Positions 49,261-59,885 of a stretch of DNA of 64,000 nt are shown piece by piece. Under the pieces are notes generated by a model. It was given only the letters and a program-made list of their open reading frames with translations, did no database searches and was not told where the DNA came from. The stretch lies in assembly GCA_009763385.1 (NCBI GenBank), contig CM019824.1:105480660-105544659 (forward strand). The letters run 5' to 3'. Each line of letters starts with the position of its first letter. The first letter of the stretch is position 1. The translations under genes were made by a program, and so were the position numbers. The DNA comes from Coix lacryma-jobi var. lacryma-jobi (lineage: Eukaryota > Streptophyta > Magnoliopsida > Poales > Poaceae).

Positions 49261-49585
49261 GTCTGGATAGGATAAGATGGATGAGGAGTGAAAAGGCTAG
49301 CAAGAAAAAGGTAAAGGCATACTAACCCAACGAACTTAGAGAGGAAGTTATTATCTAGCTTAGGTGAATATGTCATGATGCATGAATCGTTCCTACGGAA
49401 TAAGGCAATGCAATAATTAAATAAGGTACATAGAGCTTAAAACATGTTGTCTCGCTAGCTGGTGTTGCCATATACAAGACAAGATAAGAGAAGCAATTTG
49501 GACCCAAAATAGTCAAGTTTAGTTTGTTTGGACTCAAAATATCTTTTGAAGTTTTCGCAAGAACACTGCAACGTTATAGTGAGAT
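49261..49585 (-). other. Chromovirus leader between primer site and first ORF
   Basis: This is a 325-bp untranslated leader, AT-rich, with no recognisable ORF or RNA gene. In related elements this zone holds the packaging signal, but no structure can be supported by reading alone. Confidence 0.5.
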
Positions 49586-49597
49586 GCTCCGATACCA
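49586..49597 (-). other. Primer-binding site, initiator Met-tRNA type
   Basis: The minus strand reads TGGTATCGGAGC, one base from the common plant Met-tRNA primer sequence TGGTATCAGAGC. It lies three bases inside the 5' LTR, whose end reads ...GCCACA on the minus strand. It fixes the inner border of the LTR and the element's orientation. Confidence 0.88.
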
Positions 49598-49600
49598 CTC

Positions 49601-52600
49601 TGTGGCATAACGGCCCTAATCCCATGGCCCACCGTTCCCTGTCATCCACTGACAGCCGAACTGATGTTCCGTGTGATTAAGACTGTTCGTCACCGGGCTG
49701 CATCAGCGCCCATTGTCCGCAGGATCATCTCACCATTCGGTTACAAAACTTGGATATTTTTTTAAATAACATCGGAATATAGAGCGGAAGACTTAAATAA
49801 CATTAGTTTTACAAACCGAGTTTCCAAATAAGATTAAAGGTGCAGTTATTAGAAACCAAGTTCGGATAATAGAAATTAGAAATAGAAATAGGCAGCGTAG
49901 CGGAGTACAACAAAATAAAGATACTTGTAATCACCCAGCCCGAGGGTGCACAACTATTCTTCGGCCTCATTGGCCTCTTCCTGGACGATGGTCATGCAGC
50001 AGGGCGCAAGACACATCGGGGACTCAGTCATACCTGCAGCATGGGTAACAAACCCTGAGTATTGGGGTACTCAACAAGACTTACCCGACTAAAGAAAAGG
50101 AAGAAGACTCAGGAATGAGAGGCTTAGGAAGTCAAGGTAAGGCTTAAGCAAGATCAAGTATTTTGCAGAAAAAGCATTTTGTAAACCTTGTTCTGTTTTT
50201 GGAAAGGTTCAAGTATTTCTCAATTCTTCATTGCTCATGATTCATTTTACCTTTCAAAACATTCCTAGTTGAGAACCACTCTCCGTTGACAGTCAGTGAC
50301 CAAGTCTCCATAACCGAGGAGCAGCGTTAATCCGGATAAATAATACTCAGCTGAGGATCCCTACCCACACTGCATATGTAGCACCCAAGCTTGCATATGC
50401 CAACTCGTCTTCCCCGATTCCTCCAAGATTGGACCGGTCCTACGCCACCCGGAAGTACAGTACACCACTCATATCCAGGTACGACGACCACGTGGGTACA
50501 AGCTACTTCCGCCATCTCGCCACTCCCAGTGCGCGGTTGTCGGTCCCAATAAAGGAGTCCTCGGAGCCAGAGCTTTCCGAAGTATGTGAATAGTTACAAG
50601 TCTTGACCAGTAGGCCCCCATACGGATGGTCCCTAATATTTTTCTGCCAGAACTATACCTTGGTTATATCGCACCCAAGCGTAATAGTCCTATCAGTTTT
50701 TCAACCTTGTCCCGGTCGGTGTCAACTGTTGAGTCCCGGACTACAACATGACGGCACCGTACGCTCAGACAACCTCTCCTCGCAATTGACTAGGTACGGA
50801 TCAGATACCTAGCCAATGGCCGGGGAGTAAAACCAAATTCCCATAAAAATTTCTTTAAGTGATCACACTTTTGAAATTGGCATTTTTATTGCAAATCTAT
50901 TGTATAGCATCACTAAGCATTTGAACATAGTTTTTAAACAGGGCAGGTGGATCTTCTGGTGGAGGTAAACAGTGCAGGTAATAGGTCATCACACAACTCC
51001 TATAACCTAATGCGGTAGTTTAACTCAAAGGCATTTTAAGTAAACCTTTTATAAAAACAAGGAAGAGTTAAAATACACTGGGGCTTGCCTTGAAGAGCAA
51101 AGAGGACAGGCTCGGGGTCGGCAGTGTAGGCGTCTGAGCTCGGGGTCACCTCGGTGGTAGGCTCGTCAGCGGCTGACTCGGCTTTGATGCCTTCTCCTTC
51201 GTTCACTATACGGATGCAATGATGTATGCTTACGAGGATGCTGACATGAACAATATGGCACAGGACAATTCCACTAATTCTAGAGTACAACTTCTCATCG
51301 TGTAAGTAATTTCTAGAATGGACATAAAATTACTTATCTCTACCCTTAAGCAAGATTAATCAAACTTATTAAGCATCACTTTGCCCAACCTAAGCACAAA
51401 CTTTACATGGCATCACAATCATCATAGACCAGTTGGGTGGGGGTCTATGAACAACAAACAATCCAAAAGTAACATCACAGGGCATTCAATATAAACTCTA
51501 ATCACTTTTCTATTTTTCTTAATTATTTAAAAAGGTCATTTTATGAAGTTGCTCCAAAAATTACCAAATTAATCTCATAAGTTCATTATGGTATAAAAAG
51601 ATGGCAAAACAAATTTCATAAATTTTGGAGGTCATTAAGGTGCTCAATTAAAATCAGTCATTAATTAACAAAAGGCACTATTTAACAATTAAAATAAATG
51701 CTCAAAAATCAACTTGTTCCAAAAGACTTCAAAATTTCACCAGAGACTAAACATGGCATAGGAAGCTCACAAAAATTTATCTCATGATTTTTGGAGTTAT
51801 AAATGATTTTCTAAAAATCCAAAACCATCCATTTATTAATTAAAAGAGGGATTTTACATTTTCAAATTCTTGCAGAAAAATCAAGTTTTATATTTTTATA
51901 AAATACTTCAAGGTACAAAGAGTCTACCATGAATTTTTCAGAATTTTTGGAACCACACAGAAAATCACACAAAAAGATGAAAACTGAATACTATTCAAAT
52001 AAAACTGAAAAAGGAAAAATGCACAGTGCATCTTCCCCCTCTCGCCGGCGCTCTGTCGACAGCGGCGCCGCGCTACTCCGGCCACGGCAAGGCTCCGCGG
52101 GCGAAACCAAGGGTAGGGGAGGAATCAGGAGCTCACCGGCAGTCCATGACGGGCGGTGGCGAGGCGAGAGGGTAGGCGGAGCAGGGAGGTCGACGGAGCG
52201 GGGCTCGTCGGCGGGCAAAACTCCGTCGCGGCGGTGTTCCGGCGGTCCTGCGCACCACACGGGGTCACCAAGGCATGGTTAGAACCGCTAGGGAACAAGG
52301 AAGGAGAAACAGGGATCGAGGAAGGAAGATCATGGCCGGGGAGAGAGGATTTCTCAATCCCGTGCTCACCGGCGTTTCGTCGGAGTTTGGGAAGATGGGG
52401 TTACGCCGGGCTATTGGAGGCGGCGGAGGTAAAATTGAGGGGCTAGGAAGCTTCGCGAGCTCAAGGCGGAGCTTCTGGGCTAGGTGGTTGAGCGGCGGAG
52501 GCTCTGAAGTGAGCTGACGATGGTGGCGGAGGGGATGAGGAACTCCGGCCAGCCGGCGATGTTTTTATAGTCGTGCTCAGGGGGCGGATAAGAGGTGCGC

Positions 52601-53743
52601 GAGGGTGGATAAGATCCGCCGTGTCGCGTGCGATCGTTTGCATGATGACGGAAGGACGGGCGTGCGCTCAGGCCCTGGGCGTGAGCTCGCCGGCGTTGTC
52701 CACGCGGCGGCGGCGTGCTGGGAGCAGTGGGGGACGGGCGAGGGTCAGCGCTTTGCGCGTGCGGGAGTGGCATGATCACGGGGTCAGCGGCGGCAGGTTG
52801 GAGGCGGGCGAGCGGCAGCCAAATGCGTGGCGCGCGCAGTTCCGGCGGGGTGGCCATGGCCGGCCCCCCCTAGCTCTAGGTTGAAGATGAACAGGGCTAG
52901 GTCTAGGGTTTGACTTAGAATTGATTTCTGTATTTTGCAAATTACTCCCAAAATTTGAACTGAGCAGCAAAAACTCAAAACACCAAATTTGTGCAGAAAA
53001 AGGAGATCTACAACTTTGTCAATATGAACATTTTCAAAATCCAAATAGTTTTTGAATCACATTTGAAATTTGAAAAGGGGACACTTTTGGGATTTTAATA
53101 AATTCAAAAATTACTTTTGATTTTATATTGAAAGTTGAAAATCTGTAAACATGCAAGTTGTTCCTTTTGTCAAAACCTATAACTTTGCTATTATACACTT
53201 TTTCTAAAACTCATTAGTTTTTGAAATAATTTTGAAAACTAAAAAGAGGACAAAAATTGGAGTTTGAATGAATTTGAAATTACTTCAAACTTTGTACAGA
53301 AACTTGAAAATTTGTAAATACCAAAGTTGTTTCTCTTGATGAGATCTACAACTTTGCTTTTTGGACCAACTCCAAATTTTGAATCGTTTTTAAATTAATA
53401 AAAGAGGGGTAAAAACCAGGGTTTGGAAATCAGGGTTTTTAAAAAAAAATAAATTGAAATCTGTTTTTGATTTTGGTTTTTGAACAACACAACAAAGCTT
53501 CAAGACACTAAACTGCACAAAAATTACACAAAGCTAGGCACAGAGGTGAAATTACCATTTTGCCCTTATAGGAAGATTTGGGCTTTTAGGGTTTTAGAAA
53601 AAGGAATCACTACACACAAAATATCTTTAGGAAAGGTAAAGGCAAGCAATCATTAGACAAACCTTAATGCATGACAAGAATGATTATGACTTAAGATGAT
53701 GACATGTCAGGTTAATTACAAATTAATCACCAGAGGTGTTACA
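49601..53743 (-). repeat. 5' LTR of the chromovirus (complete, 4143 bp)
   Basis: Bounded by TGTGGCATAACG at 49601 and GTGTTACA at 53743 on the plus strand, giving TG...CA ends in element orientation. Bases 50668-53743 match the other LTR (40791-43867). Bases 49601-50667 have no counterpart there, which shows that the other copy is truncated. The LTR contains a GC-rich section (about 52030-52870) and a TATA box at 52562-52569. If transcription starts just after that box, the R-U5 leader would be close to 2.9 kb, unusually long. No gene is supported inside it. Confidence 0.93.
52562..52569 (-). promoter_or_regulatory. TATA box of the 5' LTR (element promoter)
   Basis: The minus strand reads CTATAAAAAC, kept in both LTRs at the same place. 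Transcription would start near 52530 and run leftwards through U5, the 201-aa ORF and gag-pol. The first transcribed part is GC-rich. Confidence 0.6.
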
Positions 53744-53745
53744 AT

Positions 53746-53943
53746 ATTAATCCCGACCACCGGACGCCATTGATCTTGGGACGGCCATTTCTGAGCACTG
53801 CAAAAGCCACCATTGATGTAGGAGCTGGAGAAATTCAGCTCCACATCAGTGGAAAGGAGGAGAAATTCGAGTTCACACCGCGACCAGAAAAACACCCGAC
53901 ATCAAGGTTCATCGGTGCCTACATTCATCCACAACCAACGTGA
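53746..53943 (+). pseudogene. C-terminal fragment of Athila-like protease region
   Basis: Reading from 53746, the frame encodes NPDHRTPLILGRPFLSTAKA, then IDVGAGEIQLHISGKE and an FEFTPRPE segment, ending at TGA 53941-53943. The LGRPFLSTA...IDV.AG pattern is the C-terminal part of the gypsy/Athila-type aspartic protease; the catalytic DSG part would lie upstream and is cut off by the chromovirus. About 65 codons remain, so it is certainly non-functional alone. Confidence 0.8.
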
Positions 53944-54067
53944 AGAGCCAGCTTGGGGGAGGACCCCCGTCAACGAGGTAAGTATCACTACCGTCTTTAT
54001 TTCTGTCAGTTTTATTTTTTTATTTTCAGTAATTTAAATTTGAGTTTTATCTTAGTTAATTTGCAAT

Positions 54068-54103
54068 TAAATAATAATAATAATAATAATAAATAAATAA
54101 ATA
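54068..54103 (+). repeat. (AAT)n/(AAAT)n microsatellite
   Basis: Seven or so AAT units pass into four AAAT units within the Athila-like 3' untranslated region. Confidence 0.9.
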
Positions 54104-54624
54104 GCAATAAATGAAACGCTCTCATCGTAAGTCTTTCTAATAAATAAAAATGTATGCCATGCATTAGAGTCATCATGGGAGAACATATGCTAGAACTAAA
54201 CTTGAGACATGAGCATTAGACTAAGTAAAGGGGAACTAAGTTTCTACTTTGACTTGAGCGAGTCACAAATTTGTGGAGTTGTTATTTTGAAAAATTTAAA
54301 AACTTGCTCTAAGTACTTCTGTGGCAAAGAAAGTCCTACCAAAGCCAAATAAATTTTACTCTTAGAATAGGAGCTTCCACTTGCTGCATGTTAGTGTTGA
54401 GCTAGTAAGACTTTTGTTGATAGTCATGGTAGAGAAACTTGTCATATCTTTAGACCAAGGAATTCACTTGCACCCACCTATATAGTGCTATTCTTACACT
54501 GAGAATACGCACACAACATGCCTTTATTTCCATTCATTGTTAGGAATACTTCATGGCAAAATCTCATGCTCCATAATGAAATCTCTGGGACATGGCTATA
54601 ATCATTCAAAAAAAAAGAAAAAAA

Positions 54625-54742
54625 ATAGCAAGTTCTCTAGAAAGAAAAGAATATTCAAAAAAAGAGCAAGTGCTGTAGAAAGAAAGTTCAAAAGAGCAAG
54701 TGCTCTAGAAAGAAGAGAATATCCAAAAGAGCAAATGCTCTC
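54625..54742 (+). repeat. Short minisatellite, ~30-35-bp unit
   Basis: Four imperfect copies of a unit built on 'AGAGCAAGTGCTCTAGAAAG' followed by 'AAGAATATTCAAAA' occur in tandem, the last one partial. It follows a poly-A-rich run at 54608-54626. It lies in the untranslated part of the Athila-like fragment. Confidence 0.8.
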
Positions 54743-55240
54743 ATTCATAGCCATGATCCCACAAATGAGATAAAAAGGAGAAGTGCCATGAAAGTAGTAG
54801 CCACAATAAATACCACACACTTGCACATTCCTTGTCTGAACCTATGACTTGTTGCTCCTTTGCTCCATTTGTCTAACCTAGCAAAATTATGCTAGCATTG
54901 CATGCTCACTTTTATCCTACCCATTAAACCCCACATAAAGTCTTAGTGAGAGGATAATTCTTCCATTTCCACATACAAATATGAGTGATCGAGTGAGCCA
55001 CAGAAGTTACTAAGCATGCTTTCTTTTGAACAAAACTTGCAAAAACTCCACATATCTTGATTAGCAAAATAGGCAAGGGAAAGACAAACCTTCTTTCTTG
55101 CTGGTCTTTTGTTCTAATCTTGAGTGCAGGGAAGGCTACCAATTCCTTGGTGATGAAAATAATATGGGCATACACAACAAAAACACAGAGTTTCCAAGAT
55201 TATTTAAGTTCATGCTTGCTCAAGGACGAGCAAGAGGTAA

Positions 55241-55253
55241 GCTTGGGGGAGCT
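55241..55253 (+). other. Polypurine tract of the Athila-like element
   Basis: GCTTGGGGGAGCT lies directly before the LTR start TGTTGACACTCAC. Position and G-rich composition fit the plus-strand primer and support the LTR border. Confidence 0.7.
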
Positions 55254-56735
55254 TGTTGACACTCACTAAGTGTCATATTATTAGCATCAACAAGGTCATA
55301 TAACGCAACACAAGGACCTAAAATCAACTAAAAACCTTTTATAAACTAACAATTTCCACTTGTCCTTGAGTTTTATTTGAATGTCGGAAATTGCAGGGTT
55401 TTTGAGCAAAATGACCAAATGGACCCACCAGGAAGCAAGCCCACTTGCCTGGGCTCACTTTGGGCCAAGGTGGGGTGGCGCTCGCCACCCCTAACTGGCG
55501 GCGTCACTGATCCAGGGGAAGCCCAAACTCCCCCCTGCCACGTCACTGATCCAGGGGAAGCACCCCACACTCATTTGCAGCCGTTGCTCACCTAAGTCGG
55601 TTCATCCAAGGGCTAAGAAGCAGCGTCACATGGATCATGGCCTAATTCCCCATGTGACGGTTATTGGACAACCCTAACCGACCCCAAACCGACTTGGAGG
55701 ACCTCCTGGATGCCGTTGGTGAAGAGGCGGTGGATCCAAGGGCCAGGGGGTGGCGGCCGCCACCTAGGGCTGGCGCCCGCCACCACACTCACCCCCCTGA
55801 CCTAACCCTAGGTCCCTTAGGCTATAAATAGGACCCCCCGAGCTCATTTGTACTGAGACCTCACCTCATTAGTCCCACTCTCTTGTAAGCGAAGCTCTGG
55901 TGAAGGAACACTCTAGTTGAGAGACTTAGAGTGAGAGCGAGAGTGAAGAAGGGAAGAGCTGGAGTTGTAATAGAGGATCTTCCAAGTCTCTAGTATAATT
56001 CCAAGTCTTTCTTCATTTATCTTAGTGTTCTTCTACTTTCAGCATTTACTTTAAGTTCTTTACTTATTGTTCTTGTTGAGTGCTTTCGATGATAGATAAC
56101 TTAGTATTTAGTTTGTATCTAGTTCGAGTTCTTCGCTGAGTAATCAGTGCTCTAGTTTTGGACGCAAGATTAGAGTAGTATATATTAGTGTAAGCGCGGT
56201 GCTTAGACTAGTTATACCTTAGTTTGTGGCTAGCCCCCCGGATAGCTGTGGTAGCAAACAGGTGGTGACAGCCCTGGGAGCCTTGAATTCCACCACGTAG
56301 TTGGGTTAGTTCTTAAATCATAAACCTCGTTGTGCACGTCTGAGGTAAATAGTCCAGAGGGTGTGTACGGTTCGAAGAACTAGATAAACTCTTTATTGCT
56401 AAGTTAGTTGTGTTCGTAAGTGTGTAGAAAAACATTAATCTGTTCATCGGCCAGACCCCGCCGATTTAGTTTAGTAGTAGTTAGTCTTTCTTTCTTTTTA
56501 GTAGTAGTAGATATCAACCCCCATTCACACTTTTCGATTAACCCTGCTAGAATCACTAGTTGTTCATAGCGGTCCTAGTGTTAGTTCTGCCATAGTAGCT
56601 TCCCTGTGGAAATAAATACGATACTCGGTTACTCCTGGGTGAAGTGCTACAATAGATTTATTCTGTGCGCTTGCGGAACCTACCAATAGGCATACAAATA
56701 GTTAGTTATACTTCTTACATTAAGAAGTACCAACA
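55254..56735 (+). repeat. LTR of the Athila/Tat-like element (1482 bp)
   Basis: Starts TGTTGACACTCAC and ends ACCAACA, giving short inverted ends TGTTG...CAACA. It is preceded by a purine tract and followed after eight bases by an Asp-type primer site, so both borders are supported. It contains a TATA box at 55823-55830 and a 21-bp direct repeat, CGTCACTGATCCAGGGGAAG, near 55502 and 55540. No second copy lies in the window. Confidence 0.8.
55823..55830 (+). promoter_or_regulatory. TATA box of the Athila-like LTR
   Basis: GGCTATAAATAGGACCCC lies mid-LTR on the plus strand. A start would be expected about 30 bp downstream, near 55855. Confidence 0.7.
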
Positions 56736-56743
56736 GACCATTC

Positions 56744-56761
56744 TGGCACCGTTGCTAGGGA
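56744..56761 (+). other. Degenerate Asp-tRNA-type primer-binding site
   Basis: TGGCACCGTTGCTAGGGA matches the Asp-type primer site used by Athila/Tat elements (TGGCGCCGTTGCCGGGGA, from memory) at 15 of 18 positions. It shows that the LTR is followed by the start of an internal region, although copia sequence begins within a few tens of bases. Confidence 0.7.
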
Positions 56762-56783
56762 TAGATTTCATAGTCTAATCCTA

Positions 56784-57239
56784 GTGACGACGTTAGCAAG
56801 AGTCAACAATGAGCACGATGTCAATAGCCGAGCCCGTAATGCTCTTTTCTCATGTTTGAGCCTGAGTGAGTTTGATCGCTTTTCTCACCTCGCTACGGCT
56901 CGGGAGATTTGGGCTACCCTCATGTGTTTCCATGAGGGAACCTCTCAAGTCAAAACCCGTCTCTATGAGTCATTCAAGCGAGAGTATGAGAACTTTCGAC
57001 ATATGCCTGGCGAGAGCATAGAAAGTTTATTCGCTCACTTTTAGGTGATTGTCAACAGGATGAGGGCTAACAAGGAGTTGTTGCCTTTCGACGATCATGA
57101 GAGGGCTTTGAAGCTTTTGCATAACCTTGATCGGTCGGTGTGGGATTCCAAAGTTCAGGCGATCATCGAATCACCTAACTATGAGACCCTCACGTGCGAC
57201 GAGCTCTTCAGTTAGCTCAAGTCTAGTGAGATCGATGCC
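56784..57239 (+). pseudogene. Copia gag, N-terminally truncated part
   Basis: The reading frame encodes a UBN2-type copia gag core: ARNALFSCLSLSEFDRF, then AREIWATLMCFHEGTSQVK and a YENFRHMPGES segment. In-frame TAG codons lie at 57042-57044 and 57212-57214. Compared with SIRE-type gag the first hundred or so residues are missing, and there is no start codon. The frame is continuous with the next segment at 57240. Confidence 0.85.
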
Positions 57240-58178
57240 ATGGCGAGGGCTTCTTATGAAAATCCTTCTGGCCTGTCGATGACTTTGGTTTCTGGCTCTT
57301 CTGCTAACCCCTCTGGAGGTTTTGCACTCTCTTCTCTCTTTTCTGTTACAGAGGAGCCGCTGGAGTCTTTGGGGGATGACGAGTTGGCTTTGCTCACCAA
57401 CAGGTTCTGGCGGTTCCACAACAACCGCATGAACCATCGCCGCGGAGGAGGACGCTCGGGATGCTACGAGTGCGGCGACCCCAACCACTTCATCGCCAAT
57501 TGCCCGAAGAAGAACAAGCAAGTCTTCGGCAAGGCGGATCATGGGCACAAGTACGACTCCGGCAAGCGCAAGGAGAAGTACGTCCCCGTGAAGCACAAGC
57601 GGAAGGGCGGCTTCAACAAGGAGTACATCAAGACTAAGTACTTGGAGAAGGCCCAGGCTGAGCAGCGTGCGTTCTTCGCCACGCTCAGTGACGTTGACGA
57701 CTCGGATGACGACTCCGCCTCCTCAAGCGACGACGAGTCCGAGAAGAAGAAGAGGATCGAGGACAAGCTGAATGGCCTCTACTTCTTCACCGACGACGAC
57801 GGCTTCTGTACCATGGCCCTCGGCAAGGAGGTCGACGGTGAGCTGGAGGACACTCCTCGGAACGACGACGACGACGACGACACCTCCCAGGTATCTCAGA
57901 CCCCCGATGAGCTTTCTGCTGAGGTCGAGAAGCTTACTGCCGCGCTCCTTAGTCAGGATAAGTTGCTTAGGCGTGCTGCTAGAGAGCGCAAGGAGTTTAG
58001 GCAGAAGTGGGAGGATACGGTGAAGGAACATGAATCTGTCAAGTCCACCGTAGTTGCTACCGATGAGGAGGAGTGTGAGATGTGCACCACACATATGACT
58101 GACCTTCTCACTTTGAGAGGTAAGTATGTTGCGTTGGTAGGAGAGGTGGATGAGCTGAAGGCTATATCTTCGCTGTAG
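57240..58178 (+). pseudogene. Copia gag, middle part with first CCHC zinc knuckle
   Basis: 312 codons in the same frame as the preceding segment. A zinc knuckle at residues 75-88 reads CYECGDPNHFIANC. It is followed by a basic lysine-rich stretch, an acidic serine/aspartate run (DDSDDDSASSSDDES, later an aspartate run near residue 205), and a likely coiled coil (residues 220-310) containing CEMCTTH. It ends at an in-frame TAG, 58176-58178, beyond which the coiled coil continues. The acidic and coiled segments are typical of the long SIRE/Maximus gag. Confidence 0.88.
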
Positions 58179-59125
58179 GGTACGTGCAAGTCCTGTGCAG
58201 GCTTGCAATCTGAGTTGGCAGAGAAGAATGCCAAGATTGTGTCTCTTGAAGAGGCCAACTCAGGTAGCACATGTGTGGCTAGATGTGTTCTTTGTGAGGG
58301 TTTGGAGATGGAGATTGCGAATGTGAAGCATGACAAGATGCAAACCGAGGAAGAAAACACATACCTTCGGACCATCTTGTCATGGGTGTCTAATGGTGAG
58401 CCACAGCTCGGGATGATGATCTCCCAATTCAAGCGAGCTGCTGGAGGTCCAGGTGTAGGTTTTGCTCCGGGTGTTGATGTTTCGTCTTTTGGGAAGATTG
58501 GAGAGTTGAGTGGTCTTAACCCATGTGAGAAACCCAACTCCACCACTACTCGCAAGCTTACCAAGATTCCACCCAAAGAGCCTCTCAAGCCTAACACCAA
58601 GGATGGGGTCTTTGTTGAACCTCCGAGAGCTCCACCCAAGAAACAATCATGGGCTCCCAAACCAAACCACCTCAAGAACAAGCTGGACAACATGCCACCC
58701 ATTCGAGAGGAGCTTTTGCCACATAAGGGCAAAGTGATCCATACCCACTACCGTGAGTACCAACAACCCCCTTTGAGAGCGGTGAGGTACCATTGTGAGC
58801 ACTGTGGGCGAGATGGACACTTGAGCGAGTTTTGCTTTCGGCGCAAGAGAGAGGCGCGCCGCGCAAAGGAGATGAACAATCCGGACATGTACCATCCTTT
58901 CCATGATGTACATGTGCCGAACGTTCAGAGGCGTGCTGCTAGCCCTAGAGGTCCAGAACCTCAAGTTTCTAGGACTAGGCAGTGGAGAGGTCGTGCCCGG
59001 AGGGAGCCTGCAGTTGTAGGCTATGGACCCCGTGGCGGTGGCTTTGTAGTTGAGCGTTTTCCCCACCGCATTTTGAGTATCACGATGGACGCTCCTCCCT
59101 TAGCGGACCACGTTTTCCAAAACAT
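58179..59125 (+). pseudogene. Copia gag, C-terminal part with second zinc knuckle
   Basis: Continues the gag frame after the TAG. It has a coiled-coil end (QSELAEKNAKIVSLEEANS), a conserved linker (LSWVSNGEPQLGMMISQFKR), a proline- and lysine-rich basic stretch and a second zinc knuckle, CEHCGRDGHLSEFC (about 58794-58835), followed by an RRKREARRAKE basic patch. Near 59110 the coding frame shifts; the following ~140 bp (to about 59260) continue the gag-pol linker in another frame, and a further shift precedes the protease. Confidence 0.85.
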
Positions 59126-59280
59126 GGTGATCGCTCTTCTCGTAGGCGTGCTAGGAATGGTTTTTCTGCTAACCGTTCTTTTGAGCAGCCGGCCCAACAC
59201 TGGTATTCTCCATACTTCACTAACCCCAGTGTTGGCCCGTATGCTCACCCTATGTCTTTTTATTGATGTAGGTAAAACGA

Positions 59281-59885
59281 TTGGAGAACGTTCGGTTGGT
59301 GGATTCCGGCTGTTCGAGGCATATGACCGGAAACGCCAAGTGGTTCTCCAGTCTTAGTCCGGTCGCCGGAAAGGAGTTTATCACCTTCGGAGACAATAGC
59401 AAAGGTAAGGTATTGTCTCGTGGGTCTGTGCGAGTTAGTGAGCACTTTGTGTTGCGCGATGTTGCTCTTGTTTCTAACTTGCATTTTAACCTTCTTTCTG
59501 TTTCGCAACTTTTCGATGATGACTATGAGATTCGTTTTAAACCGAATCTCAGTCGTATTTTGGATCCTCAGGGCAATCTTGTTTGCGTGATTTCGCCCTT
59601 TGGTAATGTCTTTCGTGCGGATTTCTCGGAGACTTTTGGCATTTCTCGTTGTCTTGTGGCTGGACCTTCCTCCTCTGATCTTTGGAAGTGGCATAGGAGA
59701 CTTGGACATTTGAGCTTTGACTTGCTTGCAAGGCTTAGTTCACTTGGCCTAATCCGAGGATTGCCCAAGTTATCCCTGGAGAAGGATCTTGTTTGCCATT
59801 CTTGTAGACATGGGAAGATGGTTGCCGCTCCCCACCATCTAGTGACTCAGGTCATGACCAAGCACCCTGGAGAGCTTTTACACAT
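59281..59885 (+). pseudogene. Copia protease and GAG-pre-integrase
   Basis: The frame opens around the protease active site LVDSGCSRHMTG and runs through the protease body (FITFGDNSKGKVLSRGSV, LLSVSQLFDDDYEIRF). It then enters the GAG-pre-integrase/HHCC region: WKWHRRLGHLSFDLLARLS and LVCHSCRHGKM. It is interrupted at 59886 by the CACTA element, a few residues before the integrase core. The gag frame differs from this one, as at a gag-pol boundary or through decay. Confidence 0.9.

Larger units (their letters stand above)
40791..53743 (-). mobile_element. Tekay/Del-like chromovirus (Ty3/gypsy) LTR retrotransposon, 3' LTR truncated
   Basis: The element reads right to left. In element order it has a 5' LTR (49601-53743), Met-type primer site (49586-49597), an extra 201-aa ORF (48655-49260), gag (47630-48397), zinc knuckle, protease, RT, RNase H, integrase with chromodomain (ending 43939), polypurine tract (43868-43880) and 3' LTR (43867 down to 40791). 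The domain order PR-RT-RH-INT with a terminal chromodomain and very long LTRs fits the Tekay/Del chromovirus lineage. The two LTRs differ by roughly 2-3% where I compared them by eye, suggesting an insertion on the order of a million years old under usual grass rates. Gag-pol has six in-frame stops and two frameshifts, so this copy cannot supply its own proteins. The last ~1.07 kb of the 3' LTR and the left target-site copy are missing. Confidence 0.93.
53744..55253 (+). mobile_element. Internal 3' fragment of an Athila/Tat-like gypsy element
   Basis: The fragment begins at the chromovirus insertion point, inside a coding region, and ends at a purine tract before an LTR. Only the end of the gag-protease reading frame remains. 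The rest is an AT-rich untranslated region containing an (AAT)n/(AAAT)n microsatellite, a ~30-bp minisatellite and two 'AGCTTGGGGGAG' type motifs (53949 and 55240). Such motifs are common in the 3' untranslated part of grass Athila/Tat-type and related non-autonomous elements. No RT or integrase of this element is present. Confidence 0.7.

Noticed and set aside
51036..51290. 84-codon minus-strand ORF in U5, also open at 41159-41413
   Set aside because: It is preserved in both LTRs but short, without homology I recognise, and the LTRs are only a few percent diverged, so openness is not evidence of selection.
54601..54826. ORFs across the poly-A and minisatellite region
   Set aside because: They consist of low-complexity lysine or phenylalanine runs produced by the simple repeats.
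55373..55595. Overlapping ORFs on both strands in the Athila-like LTR (GSVTWQGG-type repeats)
   Set aside because: They arise from a 21-bp direct repeat in GC-rich LTR sequence, upstream of the LTR TATA box.
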